Source of the DNA: Microtetraspora fusca
Lineage (GTDB): Bacteria; Actinomycetota; Actinomycetes; Streptosporangiales; Streptosporangiaceae
Direction of reading: 5' to 3'
DNA: 64,000 nucleotides
Assembly (NCBI RefSeq): GCF_001570365.1
Contig: NZ_BBYK01000044.1
Coordinates: 1-64,000, forward strand
Both the position numbers and the translations under genes were made by a program. Shown piece after piece: positions 33,902-42,673 of the stretch. Below the pieces are notes generated by a model, which did not search any database, was not told the origin of the DNA, and saw only the letters and a program-made list of their open reading frames with translations. Each line of letters opens with the position of its first letter. The stretch's first letter is position 1.

Positions 33902-34725
33902 GCGGGCGCTTCGACCTGACCGGCCGTACCGCGGTCGTCACCGGCGCGGCCCGCGGCCTCGGCCGGGCGTTCGCGGCCGGACTCGCCGAGGCCGGAGCCG
34001 ACATCGTGGCGGTCGACCGGCCCGGCGGTCCCCCGCTGGACGAGACCCGGGCGCTGGTCGAGTCGTACGGCAGGGCCTGCCGCACGGTCGCGTTCGACCT
34101 GGCCGACACCGACGGGCTCGCCGGGCTCGCCGACCGGATCTGGGCCGAACGCCCGGTGGACATCCTGATCAACAACGCCGGGATCGCCCGGCTGGAGCAC
34201 TTCAACGAGATCACGGTCGCGGCCTGGCGGGAGATCATGGCCGTCAACGTGGACGCGGTCTTCTTCCTCTCCCAGCGGATCGCCGAGCACATGATCGCCT
34301 CCGGCACGCCGGGTCGGATCGTCAACGTCTCGTCGAAGAACGGCCTGATGGCCGAGGCCGGGCTGGCCCACTACAACGCGTCCAAGGGCGCGGTCGAGCT
34401 GATCACCCGATCCCTCGCCGCCGAGCTGGGCCCGCACGGCGTCACCGTGAACGCGGTCGCGCCCGGCATGATCGCCACTCCGATCGACGAGGAGTTCTCG
34501 CTGGAGCGGGAGGCGTTCGACGCCGCGTGGGCCGAGCGCATCCCGCTCAGGGGCGGGTACGGCACGCCGGACGACGTCGTCGGCGCCGTCGTCTACCTCG
34601 CCTCCGACGCCGCGCGTTACGTCACCGGTACGACCCTGGTGGTGGACGGCGGCGTGCTCGCCGACCAGATGCCGCGGCGCCGCTTCATGCCGCCGTACCG
34701 GTCCTCCCTGGAGCGGCCCGGCTAG
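33898..34725 (+). CDS. Short-chain dehydrogenase/reductase
   Basis: 275 residues, classical SDR: TGAARGLGRAFA (coenzyme site), NNAGIA, catalytic Ser in VNVSSKNGL and YNASK (YxxxK). Asp after beta-2 (IVAVDRPGG) favours NAD(H). It probably oxidises a hydroxyl of the sugar acid, as in 2-keto-3-deoxygluconate or uronate pathways. Last gene of the plus-strand operon; it converges on the UbiB-like gene with only 37 bases between the ends and no obvious terminator. Confidence 0.9.
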   Translation: MSGRFDLTGRTAVVTGAARGLGRAFAAGLAEAGADIVAVDRPGGPPLDETRALVESYGRACRTVAFDLADTDGLAGLADRIWAERPVDILINNAGIARLEHFNEITVAAWREIMAVNVDAVFFLSQRIAEHMIASGTPGRIVNVSSKNGLMAEAGLAHYNASKGAVELITRSLAAELGPHGVTVNAVAPGMIATPIDEEFSLEREAFDAAWAERIPLRGGYGTPDDVVGAVVYLASDAARYVTGTTLVVDGGVLADQMPRRRFMPPYRSSLERPG

Positions 34726-34762
34726 ACCACGTCCGCGCCGTCGGCTGTGCCCGTCACGACCG

Positions 34763-36724
34763 TCAGAACCCGTCCCGGCGGAACACGCCGACGAGGACCC
34801 GCAGCACCAGGATCGCGCTGATGACGAGCAGGTTGAACCCGATGAGCTCGTACAGGCTGATCACTCGCGGCATCACCTGGGGGCCGCCGTCCGTCCCGAG
34901 GAGGACGACGCCCATGATGCCCGCCGTGGCCCCCAGCACCGTGAGCACGACCTGGTGCAGCAACCCGGTGAGGAACCGGCGGTCCCGCTCGTCCGCGAGC
35001 AACCGCACGTTCATGCTGAACCGCCCGTGTTCCGCGGCGCTCGCGATCCGCTCGACCCGCCGGGGCAGCCGCCGCAGCATCGGCAGCAAGGTGGCGAGCT
35101 CGTGGGTCACCTCGTCCTTCAGCGACCTCGCGTCGAACTGCTCCGCCAGGTGCCGCCCGGCGAAGGCGCGGGCCTCCTCGATGAGGTCGAACCCGGGCGC
35201 GAGGGCGACGAGGGTGCCTTCCAGCGTGGCCAGCGCCCGGAAGACGGCCGCGACCTCGGGCGGCACGGCCAGGCCGTACTCCGTGACGATCTTGAACAGG
35301 TCGGTGAACATCACCACGCTCGCCGCGCCCGGCGCGAGATGCCTGGCCATGAACTGGCCCATCGCCCGCTCCAGAGCCGCCTCGTCGATCTCCTCCGGCC
35401 TGGGGACGACCTCCAGCAGCGCGTCGGTGACGCCGAGCGGGTCCTGGCGGTTCATCGCGACCAGGAACCGCTGCAGCGCGGCGCGCACGGACGCGTCCAG
35501 GCGGCCGACGGAGCCGAAGTCGAGCAGGCCGAGCGTGCCGTCGCTGAGCAGCATGATGTTGCCGGGATGCGGGTCGGCGTGGAAGACGCCCTCGACCAGG
35601 ACCTGCCGCAGCAGGCAGTCGAGCAGCGTGCGGGCCAGCTCGCGGCCCCGCTCATGGCCGCGCTCGACGGCGCCGGACAGCGGCTCGCCCACGAGGCGCT
35701 CCATGACGAGAACGCGTTCCGTGCACAGCTCCGCGTACGGGGACGGGTAGGCGACGGCGCCGCCGCCCGAGGCCGCGACGGCGGCCATGTTCCCCGCCTC
35801 GACCCTGAAGTCGAGCTCCTCCCGTATGGCGACCGCGAAGCCGTCGGCCAGGGCACGCAGGCCGAGCGCGCGGCCCCAGCGCGTCCTGGCCTCCAGGGTG
35901 CGGGCCAGCCGGGCCACGATGTCGAGGTCGCGGGCGACGACCGCGCGGATGGCCGGGCGCTGAACCTTGACCACCACGCTCTCGCCCGTGCGCAGCCGGG
36001 CGGCGTACGCCTGCGCGATGGACGCGGACGCCAGCGGACGGCGGTCGAACTCGGCGAAGACCTCGTCGACGGGCCCGCCGAGCTCGGCCACGAGGACCTG
36101 CTCGACCTGCTCCCACGGCGCGGGGGCGGCTCGGTCCTGCAGCGTGCCCAGCTCCTCGACGAACTCGGCGGGGAGCAGGTCGCGACGGGTGGAGAGCACC
36201 TGGCCGAGCTTCACGAAGGTGACGCCGCCGTCGTCGAGGGCGCCGCGCAGCGCCCGGGCGAGCCGTACCCTGCCACCCCGGTCGTCGAGCCGGTCGCCCC
36301 GCCCGCGCAGGTACGGCCCCAGGCCGTGCCGGAACGCGATGCGGGTGATCTGCGAGTAGCGGCGCGCCCTGGAGATCCGGCCGCGCAGCGAGCGGGCGAC
36401 CTCGATCGGCCCGGGGACGGAGCCCGGCGGCACGAGCGCCTCGGCGACCACCAGGATGACCATGGGGATCAGCACGATGCACATGGCCACGAGCACGAGC
36501 ACCCACAGCGGGCCGAGACCCGGGTCGCTCCCCGCCTTGGTGCTCTTGAACTGCGCCATGACCGGGGACAGCATCGGGCCGGCCAGGGCGAACGCCAGAA
36601 CCGCGGCGACGGCCGTGCGGAAGACGCCGAACGCGACGCCCAGGAGCCGTCTGGCCGCGACGGCCAGCAGGACCAACATCACGACGATGGCGAACGAGAG
36701 GACCAGAGTGAGGGGAAGGTCCAT
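34763..36724 (-). CDS. ABC1/UbiB-family atypical kinase, membrane-anchored
   Basis: 653 residues. N-terminal membrane segments (about 4-30 and 38-58, then 70-95), an ADCK/UbiB kinase-like domain with KxGQ (TFVKLGQVLSTR), Ala-rich loop (ASASIAQAY), VVKVQRP, ERLVGEPLSG and the catalytic HADPHPGNI / LLDFGSVG motifs, then a C-terminal pair of membrane helices (VVLTVLGATAGIMGVVLLG, LLVISAILVLRVLVGVF). Family members support biosynthesis of quinones and other isoprenoid lipids. ATG 36724 is used; an upstream ATG (36784) would extend into the regulator's promoter. It is divergent from the MarR-family gene at 36853. Confidence 0.88.
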   Translation of the reverse strand: MDLPLTLVLSFAIVVMLVLLAVAARRLLGVAFGVFRTAVAAVLAFALAGPMLSPVMAQFKSTKAGSDPGLGPLWVLVLVAMCIVLIPMVILVVAEALVPPGSVPGPIEVARSLRGRISRARRYSQITRIAFRHGLGPYLRGRGDRLDDRGGRVRLARALRGALDDGGVTFVKLGQVLSTRRDLLPAEFVEELGTLQDRAAPAPWEQVEQVLVAELGGPVDEVFAEFDRRPLASASIAQAYAARLRTGESVVVKVQRPAIRAVVARDLDIVARLARTLEARTRWGRALGLRALADGFAVAIREELDFRVEAGNMAAVAASGGGAVAYPSPYAELCTERVLVMERLVGEPLSGAVERGHERGRELARTLLDCLLRQVLVEGVFHADPHPGNIMLLSDGTLGLLDFGSVGRLDASVRAALQRFLVAMNRQDPLGVTDALLEVVPRPEEIDEAALERAMGQFMARHLAPGAASVVMFTDLFKIVTEYGLAVPPEVAAVFRALATLEGTLVALAPGFDLIEEARAFAGRHLAEQFDARSLKDEVTHELATLLPMLRRLPRRVERIASAAEHGRFSMNVRLLADERDRRFLTGLLHQVVLTVLGATAGIMGVVLLGTDGGPQVMPRVISLYELIGFNLLVISAILVLRVLVGVFRRDGF

Positions 36725-36810
36725 CGCTGTGTCAGTGTGAGGGGGCACGACTCGCGATCTTCCCACGCTCCCCCACACGATCACGCCGCCCGCCGTCCGG
36801 GCTAGAGTTT

Positions 36811-36836
36811 GTTTGTTCTGATCGATCCGAACAAAC
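36811..36836. promoter_or_regulatory. 26-bp palindrome, probable MarR operator
   Basis: GTTTGTTC at 36811-36818 and GAACAAAC at 36829-36836 are perfect arms around a 10-base centre that itself contains ATCGAT. The symmetry fails only at two positions either side of the centre. It lies 16 bases before the regulator ATG and overlaps its promoter (TATAGT at 36840-36845). Confidence 0.75.
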
Positions 36837-36852
36837 GGATATAGTTGGACGC

Positions 36853-37305
36853 ATGAGTGTCGATCAGTTCGTGGAGGACGCCGGACTCTTCTACGAGCGG
36901 CTTGGGCTGAGCCGCACGTCCGGGAGGGTCATGGGCTGGCTGCTGACCTCGGAGGCCGGCAGCGCGGACGCGCCGGAGCTGGCCGAGGCGCTGGCCGTCG
37001 CCAAGAGCAGCATGAGCGTCGCGTTGCGGCAGCTCGAACAAGCGGGCCTGGTGGAGCGGTTCCGGGTGCGGGGCGAGCGGCGCGACCGCTACCGGCTGGC
37101 CGAGGACGTCTTCGCCCGTGCCTTCCGCGCCAAGATGGCCGAGTTCGAGAGCTTCCGCGCGCTGGCCGAACAGGGCCTGCGGGCGGTCGGCGACGACCCG
37201 GCGCGCCGGCGGCGGCTGGAGCTCATGCGCGACATGTACGCGTTCATGATGGACCGCTTCCCGCGGCTGCTGGACGAGTGGGACGAGCTGAAGGGCGAGA
37301 GATGA
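36853..37305 (+). CDS. MarR/GbsR-family regulator with a leaderless start
   Basis: 150 residues with a winged HTH (APELAEALAVAKSSMSVALRQLEQAGLVERFRVRGERRDRY) and helical dimerisation ends. The ATG lies only 7 bases after a -10-like TATAGT, and no Shine-Dalgarno is present, so the mRNA is probably leaderless, as is common in actinobacteria. It overlaps the glycosyltransferase by ATGA. It likely represses its own operon through the palindrome at 36811-36836 and is relieved by a compound the glycosyltransferase modifies. Confidence 0.87.
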   Translation: MSVDQFVEDAGLFYERLGLSRTSGRVMGWLLTSEAGSADAPELAEALAVAKSSMSVALRQLEQAGLVERFRVRGERRDRYRLAEDVFARAFRAKMAEFESFRALAEQGLRAVGDDPARRRRLELMRDMYAFMMDRFPRLLDEWDELKGER

Positions 37306-38522
37306 GACCGTTGCTGATCACCGTGGGCAGCCGCGGCGACGTGCAGCCCTACCTCGCCCTGGCCCGCGGGCTGCTCGCCGCCGGGCACCGGCCGCTGCTG
37401 GCCGCGCCGCGCCGCTTCGAGGCACTCGTTGCAGGGCACGGCGTGGAGTTCGCGCCACTGAACGACGAGATGCTCACGCTGCGGGACTCGGCCAAGGGGC
37501 AGGGCGTGCGCGCCGCCATCACGGCGGCCCGCTCGGTCAAGCCGATGCTGCGCCGCCTCCTCGACGACCAGGCAACACTCGCCGCTGGCCGGGCCGACGT
37601 GGTCATCCACCATCCGAAGTCCCTCGGCGGGCCGTACATCGCCGAGAAGCTCGGTGTCCCGGCCGTCGCCGGTCTGCTGCTGCCGCTCTACCTGCCGACA
37701 TCCGCCTTTTCCTCCCCCATCCTCCCGGTTCGGGTGCCGCGCGCGCTCAACCGGGCGAGCTGGCGCATCACCTCGGCGGTGGAGATGCCCTACCGGAGCG
37801 CGGTGCGGGCGTGGCGGTCCGCGGCGCTGGGCCTGGAGGGCGGGTTACGGACTGTGACAAGCCTCGTCGCGGAGGGCGGCGTGCTGCACGCGTGGAGCCC
37901 TCACGTGCTGCCCGCCCCCGACGACTGGCCTGCCGCCGCACATCCGACGGGGTTCTGGACGCTGCCCCCGGACGACGGGTGGACGCCGCCCGAGCGGCTG
38001 GTCCGGTTCCTGGACGAGGGAGAGCCTCCTGTGTACGTCGGCTTCGGCAGTTCGGTCGGCGACGACCCCGAGGCGCTGGCGGCCACGGTCGTGGAGGCCG
38101 TCCGGCTGTCCGGGCGGCGGGCCGTGCTGGCCACCGGCTGGGGCGCCCTGCGGCCGGGCGCGGAGACGGACGGCGTCATGGTCATCGAGGAGGCTCCGCA
38201 CGACTGGCTGCTGCCGCGCGTCGCGGCCGCCGTGCATCACGGCGGCGTCGGAACGGTAGCGGCGGCCGTGCGCGCGGGAGTCCCGCAGATCGTCCGCCCG
38301 TTCATGGGAGACCAGCCGTTCTGGGCCGCCCGTCTGCACCGTCTCGGCGTCGCCCCCGCGCCCCTGGCGGGCCGCCTGACCGCCGAGCACCTGGCCGCCG
38401 CCATCGAGAGCGCGGCCCGGCTCGCCCCGGCCGCCCGCGTCCTCGCCGGTCGAGTGGCGGCGGAAGACGGCGTCGCCACCGCCGTCGCCCGCATCGCCGA
38501 ACACGCCGCATCCCACACCTGA
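37302..38522 (+). CDS. GT1 (UGT-type) glycosyltransferase
   Basis: 406 residues in the GT-B fold of sterol, antibiotic or macrolide glycosyltransferases: N-terminal acceptor domain starting LLITVGSRGDVQPYLALARGL and C-terminal nucleotide-sugar domain with VYVGFGSSVG, APHDWLLPRVAAAVHHGGVGTVAAAVRAGVPQIVRPFMGDQPFWA (donor-binding HHGG and GDQ). It should transfer glucose or a related sugar from an NDP-sugar to a small hydrophobic acceptor. Co-transcription with a MarR-type sensor suggests inactivation of an antibiotic or lipid. ATG 37302 overlaps the regulator stop. Confidence 0.88.
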   Translation: MRPLLITVGSRGDVQPYLALARGLLAAGHRPLLAAPRRFEALVAGHGVEFAPLNDEMLTLRDSAKGQGVRAAITAARSVKPMLRRLLDDQATLAAGRADVVIHHPKSLGGPYIAEKLGVPAVAGLLLPLYLPTSAFSSPILPVRVPRALNRASWRITSAVEMPYRSAVRAWRSAALGLEGGLRTVTSLVAEGGVLHAWSPHVLPAPDDWPAAAHPTGFWTLPPDDGWTPPERLVRFLDEGEPPVYVGFGSSVGDDPEALAATVVEAVRLSGRRAVLATGWGALRPGAETDGVMVIEEAPHDWLLPRVAAAVHHGGVGTVAAAVRAGVPQIVRPFMGDQPFWAARLHRLGVAPAPLAGRLTAEHLAAAIESAARLAPAARVLAGRVAAEDGVATAVARIAEHAASHT

Positions 38523-38948
38523 CAACCCGCCGCCGCGGGGCGCCGTCTGACCGTACGGCGGTCGCGGGGTCGCGGGGTCGCGGGGTCGCGGGGTCGCGGC
38601 GGTGCGGCGACGATGCGCGGCGAGGAAGACCGAATTCGCGCCCGCGCCGACTCCGGGCGCGCGGTTGACCGGGAATCCGATCCGGGCGCCGACCGCAGGA
38701 AGTGGTCGATCAGGAAGGTCACCTGGCGACGCCCCTTCTCCCTCGCACGACGAGGTGCGCGTGCTCGTCCCGGCCCCGAGGACAAGGCGGGGGCGTCAGG
38801 AGCGAGCTCCGATATTTCCTGGGATTCCTTCTCGCGTCCTTGCGCCCGGCAGCGCCCGGAACCTCACCCATTGTGATAGTCATGACACGGCCCGCAATCG
38901 GCAATGCGGCGGGGCCTCTCTGTCATCCCTCGGCAATGGGAGATCGTC
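38523..38948. other. Intergenic region with 8-bp tandem repeats
   Basis: No convincing gene in these 426 bases. At 38561-38600 the unit GTCGCGGG is repeated five times head to tail (last copy GTCGCGGC). The unit count is likely to vary between strains by slippage. A weak open frame over 38613-38876 has arginine-rich composition typical of GC shadows and no supporting features. Confidence 0.6.
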
Positions 38949-39797
38949 ATGCTGGTCTGCGTACTCGCCGTGGCGGCGGCGGTCGGCGTCGTGGCGCTGG
39001 CCGCCTTCCTCTTCCGGAAACTCGACCGGGGCGCCGACGACCGGGATCCCGGCGGCCCCTCCGCCGGCCACGCGGGTGCGATGCTGTCCGCCCTGTTCCT
39101 GCTGGTCTTCGCCATCGCGATCATCGTCCCGTGGACGACGGCCGACGCCGCCCGCCAGAACACCTACACCGAGGGCGACGCGGCGGTGCAGACGTACTGG
39201 GCCTCGACGGTGCTGCCCGCTCCGGCCGCGGCCGAGGTCCAGGCGCGGCTGCGCGACTACGTCGGGTTCGTGGTGGACGAGGAGTGGCCGCTCATGGCCG
39301 AGGGGCGGCTCAGCCCGGAGGGCGGGGCGCTGCTCAACGGGCTGCGCGCCCACGTCACGGGCCTCGAGGTGTCGGGGGACGACGCCCATGACGCCAAGAA
39401 CGCGGTGCTGGACGGGCTCGCCAACCTGTCGGCCGCCCGCCAGCAGCGAGCTGCGGACGCCACGGCCACGCCGCCCGCGGGGGTCCTGGCCCTGTCGATC
39501 CTGACCGGGATCGTCGTCATCATCTTCCCCTTCATGGCGGGGGCGCGGCCGCGCGGCATGGCGATGGTCCCCCTGGTGACGATGGCGGCCCTGCTCGGGC
39601 TCGGCACGTACCAGGCATGGGACATCTCGCACGTCTTCAGCGGCGGTCTCGCGGTCAAACCGGACGCGCTGCGCGCGGCGGCCCAGGAGATCCAGCGGAT
39701 TCCGCAGATCCCGGAGACACCGGTGAAGCCGGTGAAGCGTCCGGCGACCGAGATCTCGCAGACGCCCCGGGCTGCGCTGACCCCTCAGGGCCGATGA
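38949..39797 (+). CDS. DUF4239-like integral membrane protein
   Basis: 282 residues with an N-terminal helix (MLVCVLAVAAAVGVVALAAFLF), a second (AMLSALFLLVFAIAIIVPW), an external helical domain of about 90 residues, and two more helices (VLALSILTGIVVIIFPF, MVPLVTMAALLGLGTYQ) before a Pro-rich tail. The pattern resembles bestrophin-like DUF4239 proteins. ATG 38949 has GGGAGA 5 bases upstream. It overlaps the following gene (ATGA), so the two are coupled. Function unknown. Confidence 0.7.
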   Translation: MLVCVLAVAAAVGVVALAAFLFRKLDRGADDRDPGGPSAGHAGAMLSALFLLVFAIAIIVPWTTADAARQNTYTEGDAAVQTYWASTVLPAPAAAEVQARLRDYVGFVVDEEWPLMAEGRLSPEGGALLNGLRAHVTGLEVSGDDAHDAKNAVLDGLANLSAARQQRAADATATPPAGVLALSILTGIVVIIFPFMAGARPRGMAMVPLVTMAALLGLGTYQAWDISHVFSGGLAVKPDALRAAAQEIQRIPQIPETPVKPVKRPATEISQTPRAALTPQGR

Positions 39798-40591
39798 CGG
39801 GGCGGCACGGCCGGGCGGGCCTCCGCACCGCCGCCGCAGCGGCGGCGAACGCCCTGGCGGCGTCGGCGGTGGCGGCCTCCGTGCTCACGGGCTCCGCGTT
39901 CGTGGTCCTCGCCGACCCCGCGTCCGCCGACACACGCCTCCCCGTAGACGTGGGTGCGGCCGACGACGCACTCTCAGCCGATACCGGCGCGGGACTCGCC
40001 GCCTCCGTACAGGCCAGGGCCGACGCGGGCGCGGCGGACGTCGCGCTCTCCGCCCGCGCCGGAGCACACGTGGGAGCGGCGGGCCCCGGCGCGGACGGAC
40101 CCGCGGTCGGGGTGCAGCTGGGGATCTGCGTCGAGTTGCACACCGTGGTCGAGCTGGGGCTGGGGGTCGGGATAGGGAGCTATCCCTGTGGCTGCGGCTC
40201 CCAGTGCTCCACGCCCGAGCCGCCGCCCCCGACACCGGCCCCGCTGCCGCCCGAGACGGCGCCTCCGCCGCTGCCGCCCGAGACACCGCCGCCACCGCCT
40301 CCGCCGACGCCGCCGGTCGTGCCGCCCTCGCCGACGGAGACACCGGCTCCGCCTCCTCCGCCTCCCGTACGGGCCACACCGCGTACGGAGAGGCCGAGGC
40401 CGCCCGCGCGACCCGTGGTGGAGCACCGCCCCTCACCCTCACCGGTGGTGACGGTCCATCGGAAGCGGGCCCGCCAATCGGCCGGGCACCCCGTCCGGCA
40501 CCGGAACCCGCTCGGCACGATCCTCGTCATGGTCGTGCTCGCCACGGTGATCGCCTCCGCGGCGGGGCTCGCGTTCGCCGGAGCCCGGTGA
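39794..40591 (+). CDS. Secreted proline-rich cell-envelope protein with C-terminal anchor
   Basis: 265 residues: basic start and signal sequence (ALAASAVAASVLTGSAFVVLADPASA), an Ala/Asp-rich domain with GVQLGICVELHTVVELGLGVGIG and a Cys cluster YPCGCGSQCS, a poly-proline stalk (about 135-190) and a C-terminal helix (LGTILVMVVLATVIASAAGLAFAG). The layout suggests a protein spanning the wall and held by a C-terminal membrane helix. It is translationally coupled to the DUF4239-like protein. Downstream lies the IS element. No family recognised. Confidence 0.75.
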   Translation: MTGRHGRAGLRTAAAAAANALAASAVAASVLTGSAFVVLADPASADTRLPVDVGAADDALSADTGAGLAASVQARADAGAADVALSARAGAHVGAAGPGADGPAVGVQLGICVELHTVVELGLGVGIGSYPCGCGSQCSTPEPPPPTPAPLPPETAPPPLPPETPPPPPPPTPPVVPPSPTETPAPPPPPPVRATPRTERPRPPARPVVEHRPSPSPVVTVHRKRARQSAGHPVRHRNPLGTILVMVVLATVIASAAGLAFAGAR

Positions 40592-40656
40592 CGCGCTCCC
40601 CGGTCCGAAGACCGAAGAGCCCGCGAGCCGCGACCGCGGCCCGTCGCGATGAGCAA

Positions 40657-41848
40657 GTGGCCCGTCACCGAATCTCGGACGGGTAATTGCTCTCCGGCGG
40701 TGAACCCGTCAGGCTGGCTGCCTCTTCGACATTGGGAGGTGGTCGTGGCTCGCCGACCGGAAGTGTTCGTCCGGCCGTTGACCATGGAGGAAGGCCGCAA
40801 GCTACAACGGATCACACGGAGCGCGAAGGATCCGGTCAAGCTGCGGCGGGCGATCGTGGTGATGATGTCCGGCCAGGGCCAAAGCGTCCCGGACATCACC
40901 TCGTTGATGCAGGTCAGCGACGACTACGTGTGGGATGTCATCCACACCTTCAACGAGAAGGGGTTCGACGCACTGGACCCAAAATGGAACGGGGGCCGTC
41001 CACGAGCGATCAGTAGCCAGGTGCGTGAGCACATCTGCCTGATCGCCAAGACGGTCCCCGCTGAATGGGGCATCACCGGACACTCCACCTGGAGTCTGCG
41101 CACCCTGGCCGAGCACCTCATCACTCGCGGGGTGGTGGCGGCGATCAGCCGTGAGCACCTGCGGCGGATCCTGCGCGCGGGCGGGGTTACCTGGCAGACC
41201 ACCACCACGTGGAAGTCCTCCACCGACCCGCACTTCATCGCCAAGATGCAGCGCGTCCTGGACCTCTACGATCACCCGCCCGCTGATGGGCGGGTGATCT
41301 GCGTTGATGAGTTCGGGCCGTTGAACCTGATGCCTCGAAAGGGCAAGCGGTGGCGGCCGGCGGGTTCGCCGGCCCGGCTGCGGGCCACCTACCACCGCTA
41401 CAACGGCGTCATGCACATGATCGCCGCGCTCGATCTGGCTACCGGCAAGCTGTATTACCGGATCCGCACGCGCAAGCGCTGGCGCGAGTACCTGTCCTTC
41501 CTCAAGACGCTCCGCGTGCGCTGGCCTGGCGAAGCTGTATGTGATCGCCGACAACTACTCGCCCCACAAACATCCCCAGGTCCGCGCCTGGGCTGCCGGC
41601 AACGATGTTGAGCTGGTGTTCCTGCCGACCTACGGTTCCTGGTTGAACTGGATCGAGTCGGAGTTCGCCGCGCTGCGCTACTACGCGCTGAACGGCACCG
41701 ACCACCGCAGTCATGACGAGCAGAACGCGGCGATCGGTGCCTACGTCCGCTGGCGCAACGCCCGAGCCCAGCCCAAGACCAACTTCGCCGCCAGCTCGCC
41801 GATCAGAAGCTGGACCAGTTACCCGGCCAAGGTTGCGTGACGGGCCAC
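40657..41848 (+). mobile_element. IS630-family insertion sequence, decayed
   Basis: About 1.19 kb bounded by 12-base perfect terminal inverted repeats, GTGGCCCGTCAC at 40657-40668 and its complement at 41837-41848. The single transposase gene is frameshifted. TA at 41850-41851, the expected IS630 target dinucleotide, flanks the right end and lies within the TAG stop of the adjacent acetyltransferase. The left flank reads CA, so the target duplication is not intact or has mutated. Confidence 0.85.
40712..41840 (+). pseudogene. IS630-family transposase, frameshifted
   Basis: The N-terminal frame has an HTH region (VKLRRAIVVMMSGQGQSVPDITSLMQVS) and a Tc1/mariner-type DDE catalytic fold: first Asp in RVICVDEFGPLNL. 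Near 41525-41530 the frame shifts: after LRVRWPG the product continues in another frame with second Asp in KLYVIADNYSPHK and Glu in YGSWLNWIESEFAALRY. An extra base (or a two-base loss) in CCTGGCGAAGCTG explains the break. No A-rich slippery site is visible, so programmed frameshifting is unlikely. The start is uncertain (an upstream frame is open from 40649). Confidence 0.85.
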
Positions 41849-42292
41849 CTAGCCCTCGAGTTCCTTGCGCATCCGCACGATGGAGCGGCCCTCCAGCTCG
41901 TCACGGCCGGTCTCCACGTAACCGAGCGACGCGTACAGGGCGATGTTCGGCGTCATCTTGACATTCGTGATGAGGCGCAGCGCGGGGAGCCCGAGCCACC
42001 GCGCCTCCTCCTCGGCGAAGGCCAGCAGGCTCCGGCCGACGCCCCTGCCCTGCCGGTCGGGCCGGACGGCGACGTTGTCGACGAGCAGCACGCCGTCCTC
42101 CGGGATCAGCACGATGAGCCCCTCGATCCCGTCGGGCGCGTCCCGCACGTGCACCCGCCCCTCGGCGACGAGGGCCTCGCAGTCCGCCTCCATCGGCATC
42201 GGCGGCCTGCCGATGACCTCCGCCCACGGCTGGTAGGCGTCGAGGACCAGTCGTCTGACGGCCGCCACGTCCGTGGCCAGAGCCTTGCGCAT
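41849..42292 (-). CDS. GNAT-family acetyltransferase
   Basis: 147 residues, complete GNAT domain: IRGD-like N-terminus (KALATDVAAVRRLVLDAY), acetyl-CoA loop (VDNVAVRPDRQGRGVGRSLLAFAEEEARWLGL) and end strands (LRLITNVKMTPNIALYASLGYVETGRD). The substrate is unknown. Its stop codon TAG (41849-41851) directly abuts the IS630 end, so the insertion left the protein intact but replaced everything downstream. ATG 42292 is used; an earlier ATG (42328) is possible. Confidence 0.85.
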   Translation of the reverse strand: MRKALATDVAAVRRLVLDAYQPWAEVIGRPPMPMEADCEALVAEGRVHVRDAPDGIEGLIVLIPEDGVLLVDNVAVRPDRQGRGVGRSLLAFAEEEARWLGLPALRLITNVKMTPNIALYASLGYVETGRDELEGRSIVRMRKELEG

Positions 42293-42673
42293 CCACCGAT
42301 CATGCCATCCCGCTCGGAGCGCGGACATCGGGACCGGTCACCACGAGCACGGTGTGCTCGGGCGACAGAGTGGGGGCGTTCACCCGGTCCTCGATCACGT
42401 GTTTGTCGAATATCCACGCGAGCATGCACAGATCGGATGGACACTGTGTACTCGTGCGGCTTCGGTACAACTTCCACCTCTGCCCGACACCCGGTCAGCG
42501 CGTAGCGCCGGCCAAGGCGTTCGGGTGCGCACGGCGGCTTGACGAAGTCTCGGCCGCGGTGCGGGCCGCCCGACGAGACCGCGATCGAGTCGCTCAGCGC
42601 TCTCTGGTGCCGCACGATCTACTTCTCCTCGCCAAACCCCGCTTGACCTGACCCCACGCAGGAGGCAGAGCCG
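42293..42673. other. Intergenic region before the flippase gene
   Basis: 381 bases without a protein-like frame, between divergent acetyltransferase and MurJ-like genes. A perfect inverted repeat CGAGCAC-GGT-GTGCTCG lies at 42344-42360 and could be an operator or hairpin. AGGAGG lies 10 bases before the ATG at 42674. Confidence 0.45.

Noticed and set aside
16772-34725. Island interpreted as prophage because of tailspike-like beta-helix proteins
   Set aside because: No capsid, tail, integrase or lysis genes; the proteins have Tat export signals and sit with transporter and metabolic genes.
38561-38600. Short tandem repeats as a CRISPR-like array
   Set aside because: Units are 8 bases and contiguous with no spacers, and no cas genes are in the window.
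38613-38876. Candidate 87-codon gene on the plus strand
   Set aside because: Arg/Ser/Pro-rich composition, no ribosome binding site and no domain; it behaves like a shadow frame in GC-rich DNA.
41500-41545. Programmed frameshift in the IS630 transposase
   Set aside because: No slippery A or G run or downstream stem is visible at the junction; a simple indel explains it better.
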